64,000 nt of DNA, taken from NCBI RefSeq assembly GCF_029892155.1, contig NZ_JARZAG010000030.1, positions 27,783 through 91,782 on the forward strand, in the 5' to 3' direction. Source of the stretch: Kitasatospora sp. GAS204B. GTDB lineage: Bacteria > Actinomycetota > Actinomycetes > Streptomycetales > Streptomycetaceae. This document shows positions 32,828-41,461 of this stretch, piece by piece (position 1 is the first letter of the stretch; the number at the start of each line of letters is the position of its first letter). The notes under the pieces are model-generated. The model saw nothing but the letters and a program-made list of their open reading frames with translations, was not told the DNA's origin and did no database searches. The translations under genes and the position numbers were made by a program.

Positions 32828-33988
32828 GTGAACGACACGCTGGGCTCGGCGGATGTGGTGGTCGTCGGAGCCGGGATCGTCGGTCTGGCCCACGCGTACG
32901 AGGCGCTGGAGCGCGGGCTGTCGGTGGCGATCGTGGAGCGTGACGAGCGGGCCACCGGCGCCTCGGTGCGCAACTTCGGCCACGCCTGCGCCACCGCGCA
33001 GGACGGCGTCGCGCTGGGCTACGGTCTTGAGGCCCGCGCGCGCTGGATCAAGCTGGCCGAGCAGGCCGGTTTCTGGCTGCGCCGCAGCGGCACCGTGATG
33101 GTCGCCCGGGCCGAGGACGAGCTCGCCGTGCTGACCGAGTTCCAGCAGCTGCGCGGCGACGACGAGGTACGACTGCTCGGCGCGGCGCAGGTGGCCGAGC
33201 GGGTGCCGGTCGGCCCGGGCGTGGTCGGCGGGGCCTGGCTGCCGGACGACGTGCGGGTCGACCCGCGCGAGTGCGTGCCGGCGATCGCCCGCCACCTCGC
33301 CGAGCGCGGCGTCCGGTTCCACTGGGCCACCACCGCCCACGCGATCGAGCCGGGCCTGGTCCGCACCAGCCGCGGTGAGCTGCGCGCCGGTGCGATCGTG
33401 CTGGCCGCCGGGCACGACCTCGACCGGCACTACCCCGAGCTGGCGGCCGAGTCCGGCGTGCGGCGCTGCGTACTGCGGATGCTGCGGGTGGACAACCCGC
33501 ACCCGCGGCCCATCGAGCCCGCCGTGCAGACCGGCTTCTCGCTGCTGCGCTACGACGGCTTCGCCGCCTGCCCGAGCCTGTCGGAGGTGCGCGAGCGACT
33601 CACCCGCGAGTACCCCGAGCTGATCGGGATCGGCCTCAACCTGATGTTCACCCAGCGCCCCGACGGCACCCTGACCATCGGTGACACCCACACCTACGAC
33701 GTCAGCCCCGCCCCCTTCGACCCGGAGGAGCTGGACGCCGCCGTGCTGCGCGAGACCGCCCAACTGCTCGGCGTGCAGCGGCTGACGGTCCGTGAGCGCT
33801 GGCGCGGCGTCTACGCCTCCGGCGTGCGCCCGTACCTGGTCGCCGCCCCCGCCGAGGGCGTCCGGGCGGTCTCGGTGACCTCGGGCATCGGCATGACCAC
33901 CGCGCTCGGCCTGGCACCGGCCGTGCTGGACGGCCTGCTCGGCGGCACGGTGCAGCAGCCGGCCGAACTGGCGGCTCTCTGCGGGTGA
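32828..33988 (+). CDS. FAD-dependent oxidoreductase (TIGR03364-like)
   Basis: This is a 386-aa DAO-family flavoenzyme. The dinucleotide motif VVVGAGIVGLAHAYEALERG is at about 9-28, and the C-terminal FAD element is SVTSGIGMTTALGLA. The sequence pattern (GASVRNFGHACATAQDG) fits the TIGR03364 clade, proposed to deaminate aminophosphonates, rather than generic glycine oxidase. GTG 32828 has GGAG upstream. The nearby Ugp-like operon with its PHO-like site makes a role in phosphorus-compound catabolism reasonable but unproven. The stop lies in a 15-bp tandem repeat. Confidence 0.75.
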   Translation: MNDTLGSADVVVVGAGIVGLAHAYEALERGLSVAIVERDERATGASVRNFGHACATAQDGVALGYGLEARARWIKLAEQAGFWLRRSGTVMVARAEDELAVLTEFQQLRGDDEVRLLGAAQVAERVPVGPGVVGGAWLPDDVRVDPRECVPAIARHLAERGVRFHWATTAHAIEPGLVRTSRGELRAGAIVLAAGHDLDRHYPELAAESGVRRCVLRMLRVDNPHPRPIEPAVQTGFSLLRYDGFAACPSLSEVRERLTREYPELIGIGLNLMFTQRPDGTLTIGDTHTYDVSPAPFDPEELDAAVLRETAQLLGVQRLTVRERWRGVYASGVRPYLVAAPAEGVRAVSVTSGIGMTTALGLAPAVLDGLLGGTVQQPAELAALCG

Positions 33989-34004
33989 CCCCTCTGCGGG
34001 TGAC
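33977..34004 (+). repeat. 15-bp tandem repeat spanning the oxidoreductase stop
   Basis: CTCTGCGGGTGAC occurs at 33977-33989 and again at 33992-34004. The first copy contains the stop TGA, and the second supplies a further in-frame TGA. Confidence 0.7.
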
Positions 34005-34009
34005 GTACC

Positions 34010-34051
34010 GACGGGTGGGGCCCGCCGCACTCGCGGCGGGCCCCACCCGTC
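34010..34051. terminator. Strong bidirectional terminator
   Basis: This is a perfect 19-bp stem (34010-34028 with 34033-34051) and an ACTC loop, located between the convergent oxidoreductase and APC permease genes. Confidence 0.8.
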
Positions 34052-34067
34052 AGTACTTCTCGCCGCT

Positions 34068-35711
34068 TCAGGCGTTGACCGCCTCCGCGGTCTCAGGCTG
34101 CTCGACGGCGGCTGCCGCCAGCTCCTCGCGGACCTGCGCCAGCGAAGGGTTGGCCCAGGCGCTGCGGACGCCCCAGTAGTAGAAGGCCAGCGCGAGCACG
34201 GCGACCAGCGCCAGGTCCACGCCCTCGGGGATGTAACCCTGCCCGCCGTACTGGGTGCTGCCGGCCCAGGAGACGCCGGCCATCACGACCAGGTAGGCGA
34301 TCATCCAGACGCCCGCCTTCAGGTGCGGCTTCAGCACGTCCCACGGCTTGCGCAGCTCGTACCAGGCCCAGATCGGCAGGCCGGCGGCCATCAGCACGAT
34401 CACCTTGCCGGTCAGCGGCCAGCGGGCCCAGTAGAGGACCAGCGAGCCGAAGACCATCGCGACCGGGGCGATCACCGGCATCGCGCGCAGCCGCACCGGG
34501 CGCGCCAGGTCGGGAGCCAGCCGGCGCAGTGCCATCACGGCGACCGGGCCGGTGATGTACGAGATCACCGTGGCGACCGAGACGATCGAGGCCAGCGACC
34601 CCCAGCCACGGAAGACGGCCAGGAAGAGGAAGGCGATGAAGAGGTTCAGCAGCAGCGCCGGGCGCGGCACGCCGGTCTTGGGGTCGACCCGGCCGAAGAT
34701 CGAGGGCAGCTGGCCGTTCTCCTGCACGCCGTGGATCATCCGCGAGGTGGTCGCCGCGTAGATCATGCCGGTGCCGCTGGGGGAGATGAAGGCGTCCGAG
34801 TAGAGCAGCAGCGCTAGCCAGTTCAGGCCCCAGGCGAGCGACAGGTCCGCCAGCGGGGACTTGTACCCGATGGTCGACCAGCCGTGCTCCACCACCGAGT
34901 GCGGCAGCGCGCCGATGAAGGCGACCTGCAGCGCGATGTAGATCACCAGCGCGATCACGATCGAGCCGATCACCGCCTTCGGCAGCGACTTGCCCGGGTT
35001 GCGGGCCTCGCCGGCCAGGTTCAGCGGCGACTGGAAGCCGTTGTAGGCCCAGACGATGCCGGAGGTCGCGACAGCGGTGAAGACCGAGTTCCAACCGTTC
35101 GGGGCGAAGCCGCCGTGGCCGGTCAGGTTGTGGCTGTCGAAGTGCGCCAGCAGCAGGCTGCTCGCGGTGAGCACCGGGACGACCACCTTGAAGACGGTGA
35201 TCGCGGTGTTCGTCTTGGCGAACAGCGTGATGGCGAACCAGTTCAGCGCGAAGTACCCGACCAGCAGCACGCTGGCCAGCGCCACTCCGCTGGTGGTGAG
35301 CTTCTCGCCGTCGAACAGCTGGTGCGCCCAGCCGAAGTGCCACGAGCTCATGTACTGCACGGAGGCGGTCGCCTCACCCGGGATCACCGACACGATGGCG
35401 ATCCAGTTGGCCCACGCCGCCAGGTACCCGGCCAGCGAGCCGTGCGAGTACTGCCCGTACCGGACCATGCCGCCGGCCTTGGGGAACATCGAGCCGAGCT
35501 CGCTGTAGGTGAGGGCGATCACCAGGGCCACCGCGGCACCGATCACCCAGGCCAGGATCGCGGCCGGCCCGGCCAGCTTGGCAGCCCGCTCGGCGCCGAA
35601 CAGCCAGCCGGAGCCGATGATCGAGCCGAGGCCGACGGCCGTCAGGGCGATCGTGCCGAGCGACCGGCGGTAGTTGTTTTGGGACGCCGTTGTCGGCTCG
35701 GGCGCGCTCAA
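34068..35711 (-). CDS. APC-family amino acid permease
   Basis: This is a 547-aa APC transporter with 12 or more hydrophobic segments. The first-helix signature is AVGLGSIIGSGWLFGAERAA and a later one is NGFQSPLNLAGEARNPGKSL. The start is taken as TTG 35711 because GGAAGGA lies eight bases upstream; the longer frame to 35804 has no binding site and an unlikely Arg/Pro-rich N-terminus. The pattern is closest to amino acid:proton symporters such as the aspartate type, but the substrate is not certain. Confidence 0.82.
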   Translation of the reverse strand: MSAPEPTTASQNNYRRSLGTIALTAVGLGSIIGSGWLFGAERAAKLAGPAAILAWVIGAAVALVIALTYSELGSMFPKAGGMVRYGQYSHGSLAGYLAAWANWIAIVSVIPGEATASVQYMSSWHFGWAHQLFDGEKLTTSGVALASVLLVGYFALNWFAITLFAKTNTAITVFKVVVPVLTASSLLLAHFDSHNLTGHGGFAPNGWNSVFTAVATSGIVWAYNGFQSPLNLAGEARNPGKSLPKAVIGSIVIALVIYIALQVAFIGALPHSVVEHGWSTIGYKSPLADLSLAWGLNWLALLLYSDAFISPSGTGMIYAATTSRMIHGVQENGQLPSIFGRVDPKTGVPRPALLLNLFIAFLFLAVFRGWGSLASIVSVATVISYITGPVAVMALRRLAPDLARPVRLRAMPVIAPVAMVFGSLVLYWARWPLTGKVIVLMAAGLPIWAWYELRKPWDVLKPHLKAGVWMIAYLVVMAGVSWAGSTQYGGQGYIPEGVDLALVAVLALAFYYWGVRSAWANPSLAQVREELAAAAVEQPETAEAVNA

Positions 35712-36235
35712 CGTCTGAGTCCTTCCGTTTCGTCTCGAGCCCGTAAACGCCGACACGAGGTGGGCGCCGTCCAGGCCGGGCAACCCGGGGAGACTAAGCC
35801 ACAAAAGCGGACGTAAACCTCAGGTGAACCTCAGATTGTTCGATCGTTGTCATTCCGTATCCGGTAATAGCCACACTGGCGCTACCCTGCCGCCGCCGAG
35901 CGTGGTGTTGCTCACCAGGGCGCGCCGGCGTGCGGCAGCGTGAGCTGGGCGCGCGAGCAACGCCTTTGCGCTGTTGGTGGGAATGGGGGTGGCGCCGGCT
36001 CGCGGTCTGGGGGCGGGGCCCGCAGGTCAGGGCGGGGCGCTCACGCGGGACTGTTCGGGGCCTTCGTACTCTTCGCGTTCCCCAATCCGGCGTTCTCCGA
36101 TGTCATGTGCGTGGAACATCGAAAGGGGACCCGGTACATGCCTGGCGCGCTCGTGGCCGCCGTGCGGGCTGGCGAGTTGCCTGTCGTCTACTGCAACCAC
36201 CGCACAGCGCGAGGCAAGTTGTTCCATGCCGCACA
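35712..36235. other. Gene-poor interval upstream of the APC permease
   Basis: These 524 bp contain the likely permease promoter near 35820-35890, an AT-richer stretch. A weak open frame begins at ATG 36138, preceded by AAAGGGGA (63 codons, reading into the convergent PIN gene), but it resembles no family. Nothing else is recognised. Confidence 0.4.
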
Positions 36236-36706
36236 TCAGACGGTGACGGCATCGACTCCACAGCCGGGCAGCGTGGCGGCGTACGCTTCGATGTCCTCCC
36301 GGTCGGTGGTCAGCACAGTGCCGCCTCCGTGAGTGATGGCAATGAAGACCGCCAAGGCATCCACTGGGTCCGGCCGCTTCTTCGCGGGTAGCACCGCCGC
36401 GCCGATCATGTCCCCGATGGTTTTCCAGTCTCCGGTGTCCAGGCCCGCCGCGCACGGGAGACAGCGGGGCGGAAGCGCACCGGGGTACACCGTACGGGCC
36501 CCAGGGTGGACGAACACCTCGTCCAGGAGTCTCTTCCAGGAATAGGCGATTTTCGTGCTGGTGCGCCACGCCTGGGAGAGGGCCGGACCCGGGACGATCG
36601 GCGCATGTCCGCCGGAGGTGACGAAGCCCTTGTGCAGGGTCCTTGCCCGACGGTCCTGGTTGACCAGAGCGATCAGCATCCCGGTGTCGTAGACGATGAC
36701 GGTCAC
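36236..36706 (-). CDS. PIN-domain toxin (VapC-like ribonuclease)
   Basis: This is a 156-aa protein with the PIN-fold acidic residues: Asp in VIVYDTGMLIAL (about residue 7), Asp in DPVDALAVF (about 115) and Asp in TTDREDI (about 133-136). PIN proteins are metal-dependent RNases, and most such small ones are toxins. ATG 36706 overlaps the upstream antitoxin gene by four bases (ATGA), the classical toxin-antitoxin arrangement. Confidence 0.85.
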   Translation of the reverse strand: MTVIVYDTGMLIALVNQDRRARTLHKGFVTSGGHAPIVPGPALSQAWRTSTKIAYSWKRLLDEVFVHPGARTVYPGALPPRCLPCAAGLDTGDWKTIGDMIGAAVLPAKKRPDPVDALAVFIAITHGGGTVLTTDREDIEAYAATLPGCGVDAVTV

Positions 36707-36996
36707 GCTGCGCCCTCAGTCCGGGATGGACGGCCCAGGATCGCATTGATCTCGGCCTGTTCCTCTGCGGTCAGCGTGATGTCGTCGGTCCAGGTGTCGC
36801 TTCCGGCCTGCTCCTCGGCTTCGGCCCGAGCCCGTTCGAACGGTTCGAAGAGCATCTCGACCCGGTCCTGCTGATCCATCTGCGCCTGCGCGGCGATGGT
36901 GAGGAGAGTGGAGACGTCGAGCCCGACGGCTGCGGCATGGTCCCTGATCTGGTCCCGAACCTCTGCCGGCATCAGGGCCATGGACTTCGCTCGCAC
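36703..36996 (-). CDS. Antitoxin partner of the PIN toxin
   Basis: This is a protein of up to 97 aa: an N-terminal segment (about 6-35) suggestive of a ribbon-helix-helix DNA-binding fold, then a long, highly acidic helix (RARAEAEEQAG...LTAEEQAEINAIL) suited to wrapping the toxin. GTG 36996 or ATG 36981 may be the true start; neither has a clear Shine-Dalgarno sequence. An ATGTGGACCACAT palindrome at 37108-37120 is a candidate autoregulatory site. The family is not one of the well-known VapB types. Confidence 0.7.
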   Translation of the reverse strand: MRAKSMALMPAEVRDQIRDHAAAVGLDVSTLLTIAAQAQMDQQDRVEMLFEPFERARAEAEEQAGSDTWTDDITLTAEEQAEINAILGRPSRTEGAA

Positions 36997-37107
36997 CCGG
37001 CGATGCCCGGCGGGCGTACCGCCGCCCTGGAGTGAGTCCAGCGCGACTGCGCGTACGGCTCGGCCAGTGGCTCGCGCTCGCGGGAAGGCACTGCCTGCTC
37101 GTCCATG

Positions 37108-37120
37108 ATGTGGACCACAT
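37108..37120. promoter_or_regulatory. 13-bp palindrome between antitoxin and small-protein operon
   Basis: ATGTGG-A-CCACAT is a perfect palindrome in an AT-richer divergent promoter region (37100-37145). It could be the antitoxin's operator, or control the 37245 operon. Confidence 0.4.
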
Positions 37121-37244
37121 AATTCCGATTAAGTGCATTAGATGGTAGCCGTTGAAATCGAGCCATATCGGCCGCGTCCTTGACTCCGCTTCTGCTCCTA
37201 CGGTAGCTTTATGGCCGAATTTTTCATCATATCCAGGGGGAAGT

Positions 37245-37514
37245 ATGGCCGCTCAGTGGGAGCCCGACCCATCCGCGTCCTTCGCACGACGCCTGGGCAA
37301 GTCCTCGCACGAGCTCGGACAGACGTCCGGAAACACCAGCTGCCCGGATATCTGGGAGCTGGACAATGGCGACGTCGCCGTCATCGGACGCGAACTCACC
37401 TCATCGTACGAGGGCAGGCTGCCGGCGGGCGTGAGCGTCGACCCAGGTGAGCGGCTGGTCGTCATCCCGCGTGCGACCATCATCGCTGCGAAGGCGGACA
37501 TCCCGAATGAGTGA
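37245..37514 (+). CDS. Small protein of the DUF6879-STAND operon
   Basis: This is an 89-aa protein (SSHELGQTSGNTSCPDIWEL near residue 20, then DNGDVAVIGRELTSSYEGRL). Similar small proteins occur next to DUF6879 genes in streptomycetes, where they accompany helix-turn-helix/DUF397-type loci. ATG 37245 has AGGGGGA immediately upstream. The stop overlaps the DUF6879 start by eight bases, so the three genes 37245-40541 form one translationally coupled unit. The function is unknown. Confidence 0.72.
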   Translation: MAAQWEPDPSASFARRLGKSSHELGQTSGNTSCPDIWELDNGDVAVIGRELTSSYEGRLPAGVSVDPGERLVVIPRATIIAAKADIPNE

Positions 37515-38121
37515 GCTGCTTGCCGGCTCGACCAGCGAGCGCATGGAATTGGCCGCGTACTACGCTGATTTCGAGAGCATTTTCTGGAATATCACCGACC
37601 TCGGTTTCTGGAAACTCGAGCGCCAGCAGACCTTCCGGGAGCCCGGATACGACAGCTGGGCGGCCTTCGCCAAGGGCGAATGGGATCGGTCTCTCGGCAT
37701 TCTGGAGGCCGGTCGAAAGGATATGGAGGACTACCACCGGAGAATCCACGAGCACGGTTTCTCCGCCCGCCGCGTCCGGGTCGTGGAAGAGCCCATCAGC
37801 GCCTATCTCCAGTGGGAACTCCACGCGCTGCGGGTGCGCGACCAGAGCGGCGGCCCCATCCGGATCGTCGGCCCTGCCCAGGTGGCGGCGTTCGAGGCCA
37901 GCGGTCCGCTCCCCGAGATCTACACGCTCGACTCGACGGTCATGTACCAGGCCGTCTACGACGACGATGGCGTCCTCGAATCCGTCCGGCGGTTCACCGA
38001 CCGCGAACTTATCCGCAGCTGCCGACAGTTCATCGCCGACCTGTACGCGGTGGGCGAGCCCCTGGAGAGCTACTTCCAGCGCTGCGTGGCGGTGTTGCCA
38101 CCGCCGGCCGGTCAGCCGTGA
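37507..38121 (+). CDS. DUF6879 family protein
   Basis: This is a 204-aa protein of the DUF6879 type. The family pattern is seen in FWKLERQQTFREPGYDSWAA (about 33-52), the RVVEEPISAYLQWEL segment, and RDQSGGPIRIV. The fold is alpha/beta without a recognised active site. The stop overlaps the STAND gene start (GTGA). DUF6879 proteins recur beside XRE, DUF397 and STAND genes in actinobacteria, which suggests a role in a signalling or defence module. That is inference from gene order. Confidence 0.78.
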   Translation: MSELLAGSTSERMELAAYYADFESIFWNITDLGFWKLERQQTFREPGYDSWAAFAKGEWDRSLGILEAGRKDMEDYHRRIHEHGFSARRVRVVEEPISAYLQWELHALRVRDQSGGPIRIVGPAQVAAFEASGPLPEIYTLDSTVMYQAVYDDDGVLESVRRFTDRELIRSCRQFIADLYAVGEPLESYFQRCVAVLPPPAGQP

Positions 38122-40541
38122 GCCAGGACGAGACCGGGTCGGCGGCATCCGCCGGCGGCTCCTGGCAGGCCAATCGAATCGACGGGGCGGCGACGGCCGG
38201 CGATGTTGTACAGGCACGTGATGTGCATGGTGGCGTGCATTTCCATCAGCCGGTCGCATCCTTCTCGGTGACGCCACGTCAGCTCCCGGGGGCGGGTCGG
38301 CACTTCGTCAACCGTCGTGGTGAGATGGGCCGCCTGGACACCATCGCCACCGAAGCTCCTGGAAGCGACGATCAGTCGGCGACCCTCGTTGTGGCGGTCA
38401 TCACCGGTACAGCGGGAGTCGGCAAGACCTCGTTGGCCGTGCACTGGGCCCACCGGATCCGCCGGCGATTCCCGGACGGCGCCCTGTACGTCAACCTCCG
38501 TGGGCATGACTCCGCCGCTCCGGTCGCACCAGAGCAGGTACTGGATCGCTTTCTGCGGGATCTGGGTGTTCCGACGGTGGCGATTCCGGTCCATCCCGAG
38601 GACCGGGCGTTGCTGTACCGGTCGATCATGGCCGACCGCCGGATGCTGGTGATGCTGGACAACGCCGCGGCGGCCGCGCAGGTGCGCCCGTTGTTACCGG
38701 CCACACCCGGCTGCCTGGTCCTGGTGACCAGCCGGAACAGCCTCGCCGGCCTGGTCGCCCGGGAGGGTGCGTACCGGGTGGACCTGGGTCGCTTCCCCGA
38801 GGCGGACGCCGTCACGCTGCTGCGCGCGGTGACGGCCTCCTACCGGACGCAGGACGACCCCGGCGAGCTGACGGAACTGGCCCGCCTGTGTGCGAGGTTG
38901 CCGCTGGCGCTGCGGATCGCGGCCGAACGGGCGGCCGGCCGACCACGGATGCTGCTGGCGGAGTTGATCGCCGACCTACGGGACGAGTCGGCGCGTTGGG
39001 ACGTGCTCACGGCGGAGGGCGAGGCGGAGGCGGACGCGATGAGCAGTGTGTTCACCTGGTCGTACCAGGCACTGCCCGAGGGTGCGGCCCGGCAGTTCAG
39101 GCTGCTCGCCCTGCACCCGGGCGACCAGTTCGGTCTGCCGGCGGCCGCCGTGCTGGCGGGTACCACTGCGGCCGAGGCGCGCCGCAATCTGGATGCGCTG
39201 GTCGGGGCCCACCTGGTCGAGGAGATCGCCTCGGCCCGGTACCAGTTGCACGACCTGCTACGGGCCTACGCCGCCGATCGGGTCCGGGACGTCGAATCCG
39301 AGCAGGTTCGGGCCGAGAGCAGACGACGGATTCTCGCCTGGTACCTGTACACGGCAGGCAACGCCCAGTCGGCCATCGCACCGTTCGACCGGTACGAGCT
39401 CGACCAACAGGTGCCTCAGGATGCCGCGCCGCTGGTCTTCGACGGCTACCAGCCGGCGTTCCAGTGGTACTCGGCAGAGGCCGACAACCTCGTCGCCACC
39501 ACCCGGGCTGCCGCGGAGTTCGGCTTCCATCGGATCGCCTGGCGTCTGGCGGTGGTGTTGCGTGCCGTCTACATGCATCAGAACGCTTTCGAGGACTGGG
39601 AGTCGACCGCCAGGATCGGCATCAGCTCCGCCGCCCAGGCCGGGGAACGCGCGGGTGAGGCCGAGGCCCTGGAGAGTCTGGGGAAGGCGTACTTCCAGTC
39701 GCGGCGGCTGGCGGAGTCCGAGGAGTGTCACCGCGCGGCGCTCGCCGTTCGACGTGACATCGGCGACCGGTTCGGCGAGGCCGTGTCGATCAACGCCCTG
39801 GGCCTGCTCGGCCTGCGCCGGCGAGAACTCGACGCGGCACGTTCCCACTTCGAGGCCAGCGCGGCGATCTTCCGCCAACTCGGTGACCTCCGGTGGACCG
39901 CGCTCCTCCAGGGGAACCTCGCCGAATCGCTGTGCGAACTCGGCCGCTTCCAGGAGGCGGCGGAGACGCTGTGCGAGGCGCTGGCCGTCTTCCGCGAACT
40001 CGGTGACCGAAGCGGTGAGGGCAACGCGCTGTTCTTCCTCAGCCGAGCCCAGCGCGAGTTGGGCCGGACCGGCGAGGCCCGCGCGTCGGTCGACGCCGCG
40101 CTGGCGATCGCCGCCGAGGCGGGCAACAGCGTGTGGCAGGCGCACTGGCTGGTCGAGTTGGCGAACGTCGAGCGCGCGGCGGGGCGGCCCGAGGATGCCC
40201 TGCGGTCGAGTCGGCTGGCTGCGGACATCCAGCGGCGACTCGGCGATCGAAGCCGTGCGGCCACGGCGCTGGACCGCGCCGGGGAGGCGTGCCGCGATCT
40301 CGGCAGGTTCGGTGAGGCGGCGGACCTGCATCGGCAGGCCGTCGAAACGCATCGGGAGTTCGGCGACCGATGGCAGTTGGCCGGTGCCCTGGACAACCTC
40401 GCCCGGTGCCTCCGGCACGATGGTGCTGTCGATGAGGCGCGGGGGCACTGGGCCGAGGCGCTGGCCCTGCTGTCGGACTTCGCCGATCCGCAGGCGCTCG
40501 CGCTGAGCCGCCGGATCGCGCTGCGGCTCGCGGATCTCTAG
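38118..40541 (+). CDS. STAND NTPase with NB-ARC and tetratricopeptide repeats
   Basis: This is an 807-aa protein. The N-terminal 45 residues carry a Gly/His-rich peptide (VVQARDVHGGVHFHQ). The NB-ARC core has Walker A GTAGVGKT (97-104), Walker B in RMLVMLDNA (about 177-185), and the Arg-containing sensor TSRNSL. The winged-helix region follows, then TPRs from about 480 to 800 (ALESLGKAYFQSRRLAESEE, NALGLLGLRRRELDAARSHF). Such STAND proteins oligomerise on ligand binding and serve as regulators or anti-phage sensors. Codon 193 is TTA (38694-38696), so expression is probably bldA-dependent. GTG 38118 overlaps the DUF6879 stop. No effector domain is fused, so a partner may deliver the output. 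Confidence 0.85.
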   Translation: MSQDETGSAASAGGSWQANRIDGAATAGDVVQARDVHGGVHFHQPVASFSVTPRQLPGAGRHFVNRRGEMGRLDTIATEAPGSDDQSATLVVAVITGTAGVGKTSLAVHWAHRIRRRFPDGALYVNLRGHDSAAPVAPEQVLDRFLRDLGVPTVAIPVHPEDRALLYRSIMADRRMLVMLDNAAAAAQVRPLLPATPGCLVLVTSRNSLAGLVAREGAYRVDLGRFPEADAVTLLRAVTASYRTQDDPGELTELARLCARLPLALRIAAERAAGRPRMLLAELIADLRDESARWDVLTAEGEAEADAMSSVFTWSYQALPEGAARQFRLLALHPGDQFGLPAAAVLAGTTAAEARRNLDALVGAHLVEEIASARYQLHDLLRAYAADRVRDVESEQVRAESRRRILAWYLYTAGNAQSAIAPFDRYELDQQVPQDAAPLVFDGYQPAFQWYSAEADNLVATTRAAAEFGFHRIAWRLAVVLRAVYMHQNAFEDWESTARIGISSAAQAGERAGEAEALESLGKAYFQSRRLAESEECHRAALAVRRDIGDRFGEAVSINALGLLGLRRRELDAARSHFEASAAIFRQLGDLRWTALLQGNLAESLCELGRFQEAAETLCEALAVFRELGDRSGEGNALFFLSRAQRELGRTGEARASVDAALAIAAEAGNSVWQAHWLVELANVERAAGRPEDALRSSRLAADIQRRLGDRSRAATALDRAGEACRDLGRFGEAADLHRQAVETHREFGDRWQLAGALDNLARCLRHDGAVDEARGHWAEALALLSDFADPQALALSRRIALRLADL

Positions 40542-41392
40542 CGAGAATCCGCGGGTGCGGACTCGGTGATCCAGATCGGACCGTCGGCGCATTCCAGGCG
40601 GATCCCGTCCGCCGGAGTCAAGCGGGTGCGCAGGACCTTGAGGAAACGCCCTCCGATGTCGGCGACGGGTCCGAGACCGGGGCCGATGAAACGGAAGGTC
40701 CGCACCTGGTTGTGTACTTCGCGTGCGGTCTTCGACGTGTCGAGGATCGAGAACTCCGGTTCCAGCAGGCCCGCATAGCTGGCGCGACTCCCGTCCTGGG
40801 GCTCGCCGGGAAATCCGCTCGGCAGCAGGCGCAGAGTGTCGGCGAGCAGGTCGCTGATGACCGGCCCGAGTCCGGACCAGAGTCGCTCAGGGGTGACGTC
40901 GTCCTCGATCGGGATGCCGCCTTGCCGGGCGAGGATCGGACCGGTGTCGAAGTTCTCGTCCATGCGGTGGACCGTGACGCCGAGGTGGGTGTCGCCATTG
41001 CGGATCGCCCACAGGACCGGGGCCGGGCCGCGGTACTGGGGCAGCAGCGAGCAGTGGACGTTGACCACGCCGAACCGGGGAATCCGCATGACGGACGGGG
41101 GAAGTCGCCAGGAGAACCCGTAGACCACGAGGAGGTCCAGGTCGTATCCGGCCAGCGACTTCGCCAGGCCCTCGGAACTCCCGGGAACCAGCAGGTCGAT
41201 TCCGGCGGGGATTTCCTGGAGGAGCTGGCCGACCGTCGCCGTGGCGTAGGTGTCCGTGGGTGTGTTCGGTTTCATCGAACGGCAGTAGACGTGGACGACC
41301 GGTTCGTGTCCCTCCCGCTGGCAGACGGAATGCAGGGCCAGAAACTCACGCGTCCCAAAAGACGCAATGCCGATGCGCATCGGGTTCGCCAC
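40538..41392 (-). CDS. Methionyl-tRNA formyltransferase-like formyltransferase
   Basis: This is an enzyme of about 284 aa with the formyltransferase catalytic triad: Asn and His in GVVNVHCSLLPQYRGPAPVL (about 116-135), and Asp in ENFDTGPI. The C-terminal part resembles the Fmt/ArnA_DH OB-fold. The start is GTG 41392 (AGGG upstream) or ATG 41380. It is not part of a def-fmt operon, so it may formylate a metabolite such as a sugar nucleotide or an amine rather than tRNA. It overlaps the STAND gene end by four bases, convergently. Confidence 0.8.
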   Translation of the reverse strand: MANPMRIGIASFGTREFLALHSVCQREGHEPVVHVYCRSMKPNTPTDTYATATVGQLLQEIPAGIDLLVPGSSEGLAKSLAGYDLDLLVVYGFSWRLPPSVMRIPRFGVVNVHCSLLPQYRGPAPVLWAIRNGDTHLGVTVHRMDENFDTGPILARQGGIPIEDDVTPERLWSGLGPVISDLLADTLRLLPSGFPGEPQDGSRASYAGLLEPEFSILDTSKTAREVHNQVRTFRFIGPGLGPVADIGGRFLKVLRTRLTPADGIRLECADGPIWITESAPADSR

Positions 41393-41461
41393 GGGTGAGA
41401 CCCTAGCAGCGGCGTGGGGCTGACTGTCGGTCAAATCGATTCAGTCGGCCCGGCCGGCCGG

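Noticed and set aside
36138..36332. A small open frame with AAAGGGGA upstream
   Set aside because: No family match, and its end runs opposite to the PIN gene. It is only noted in the gene-poor interval.
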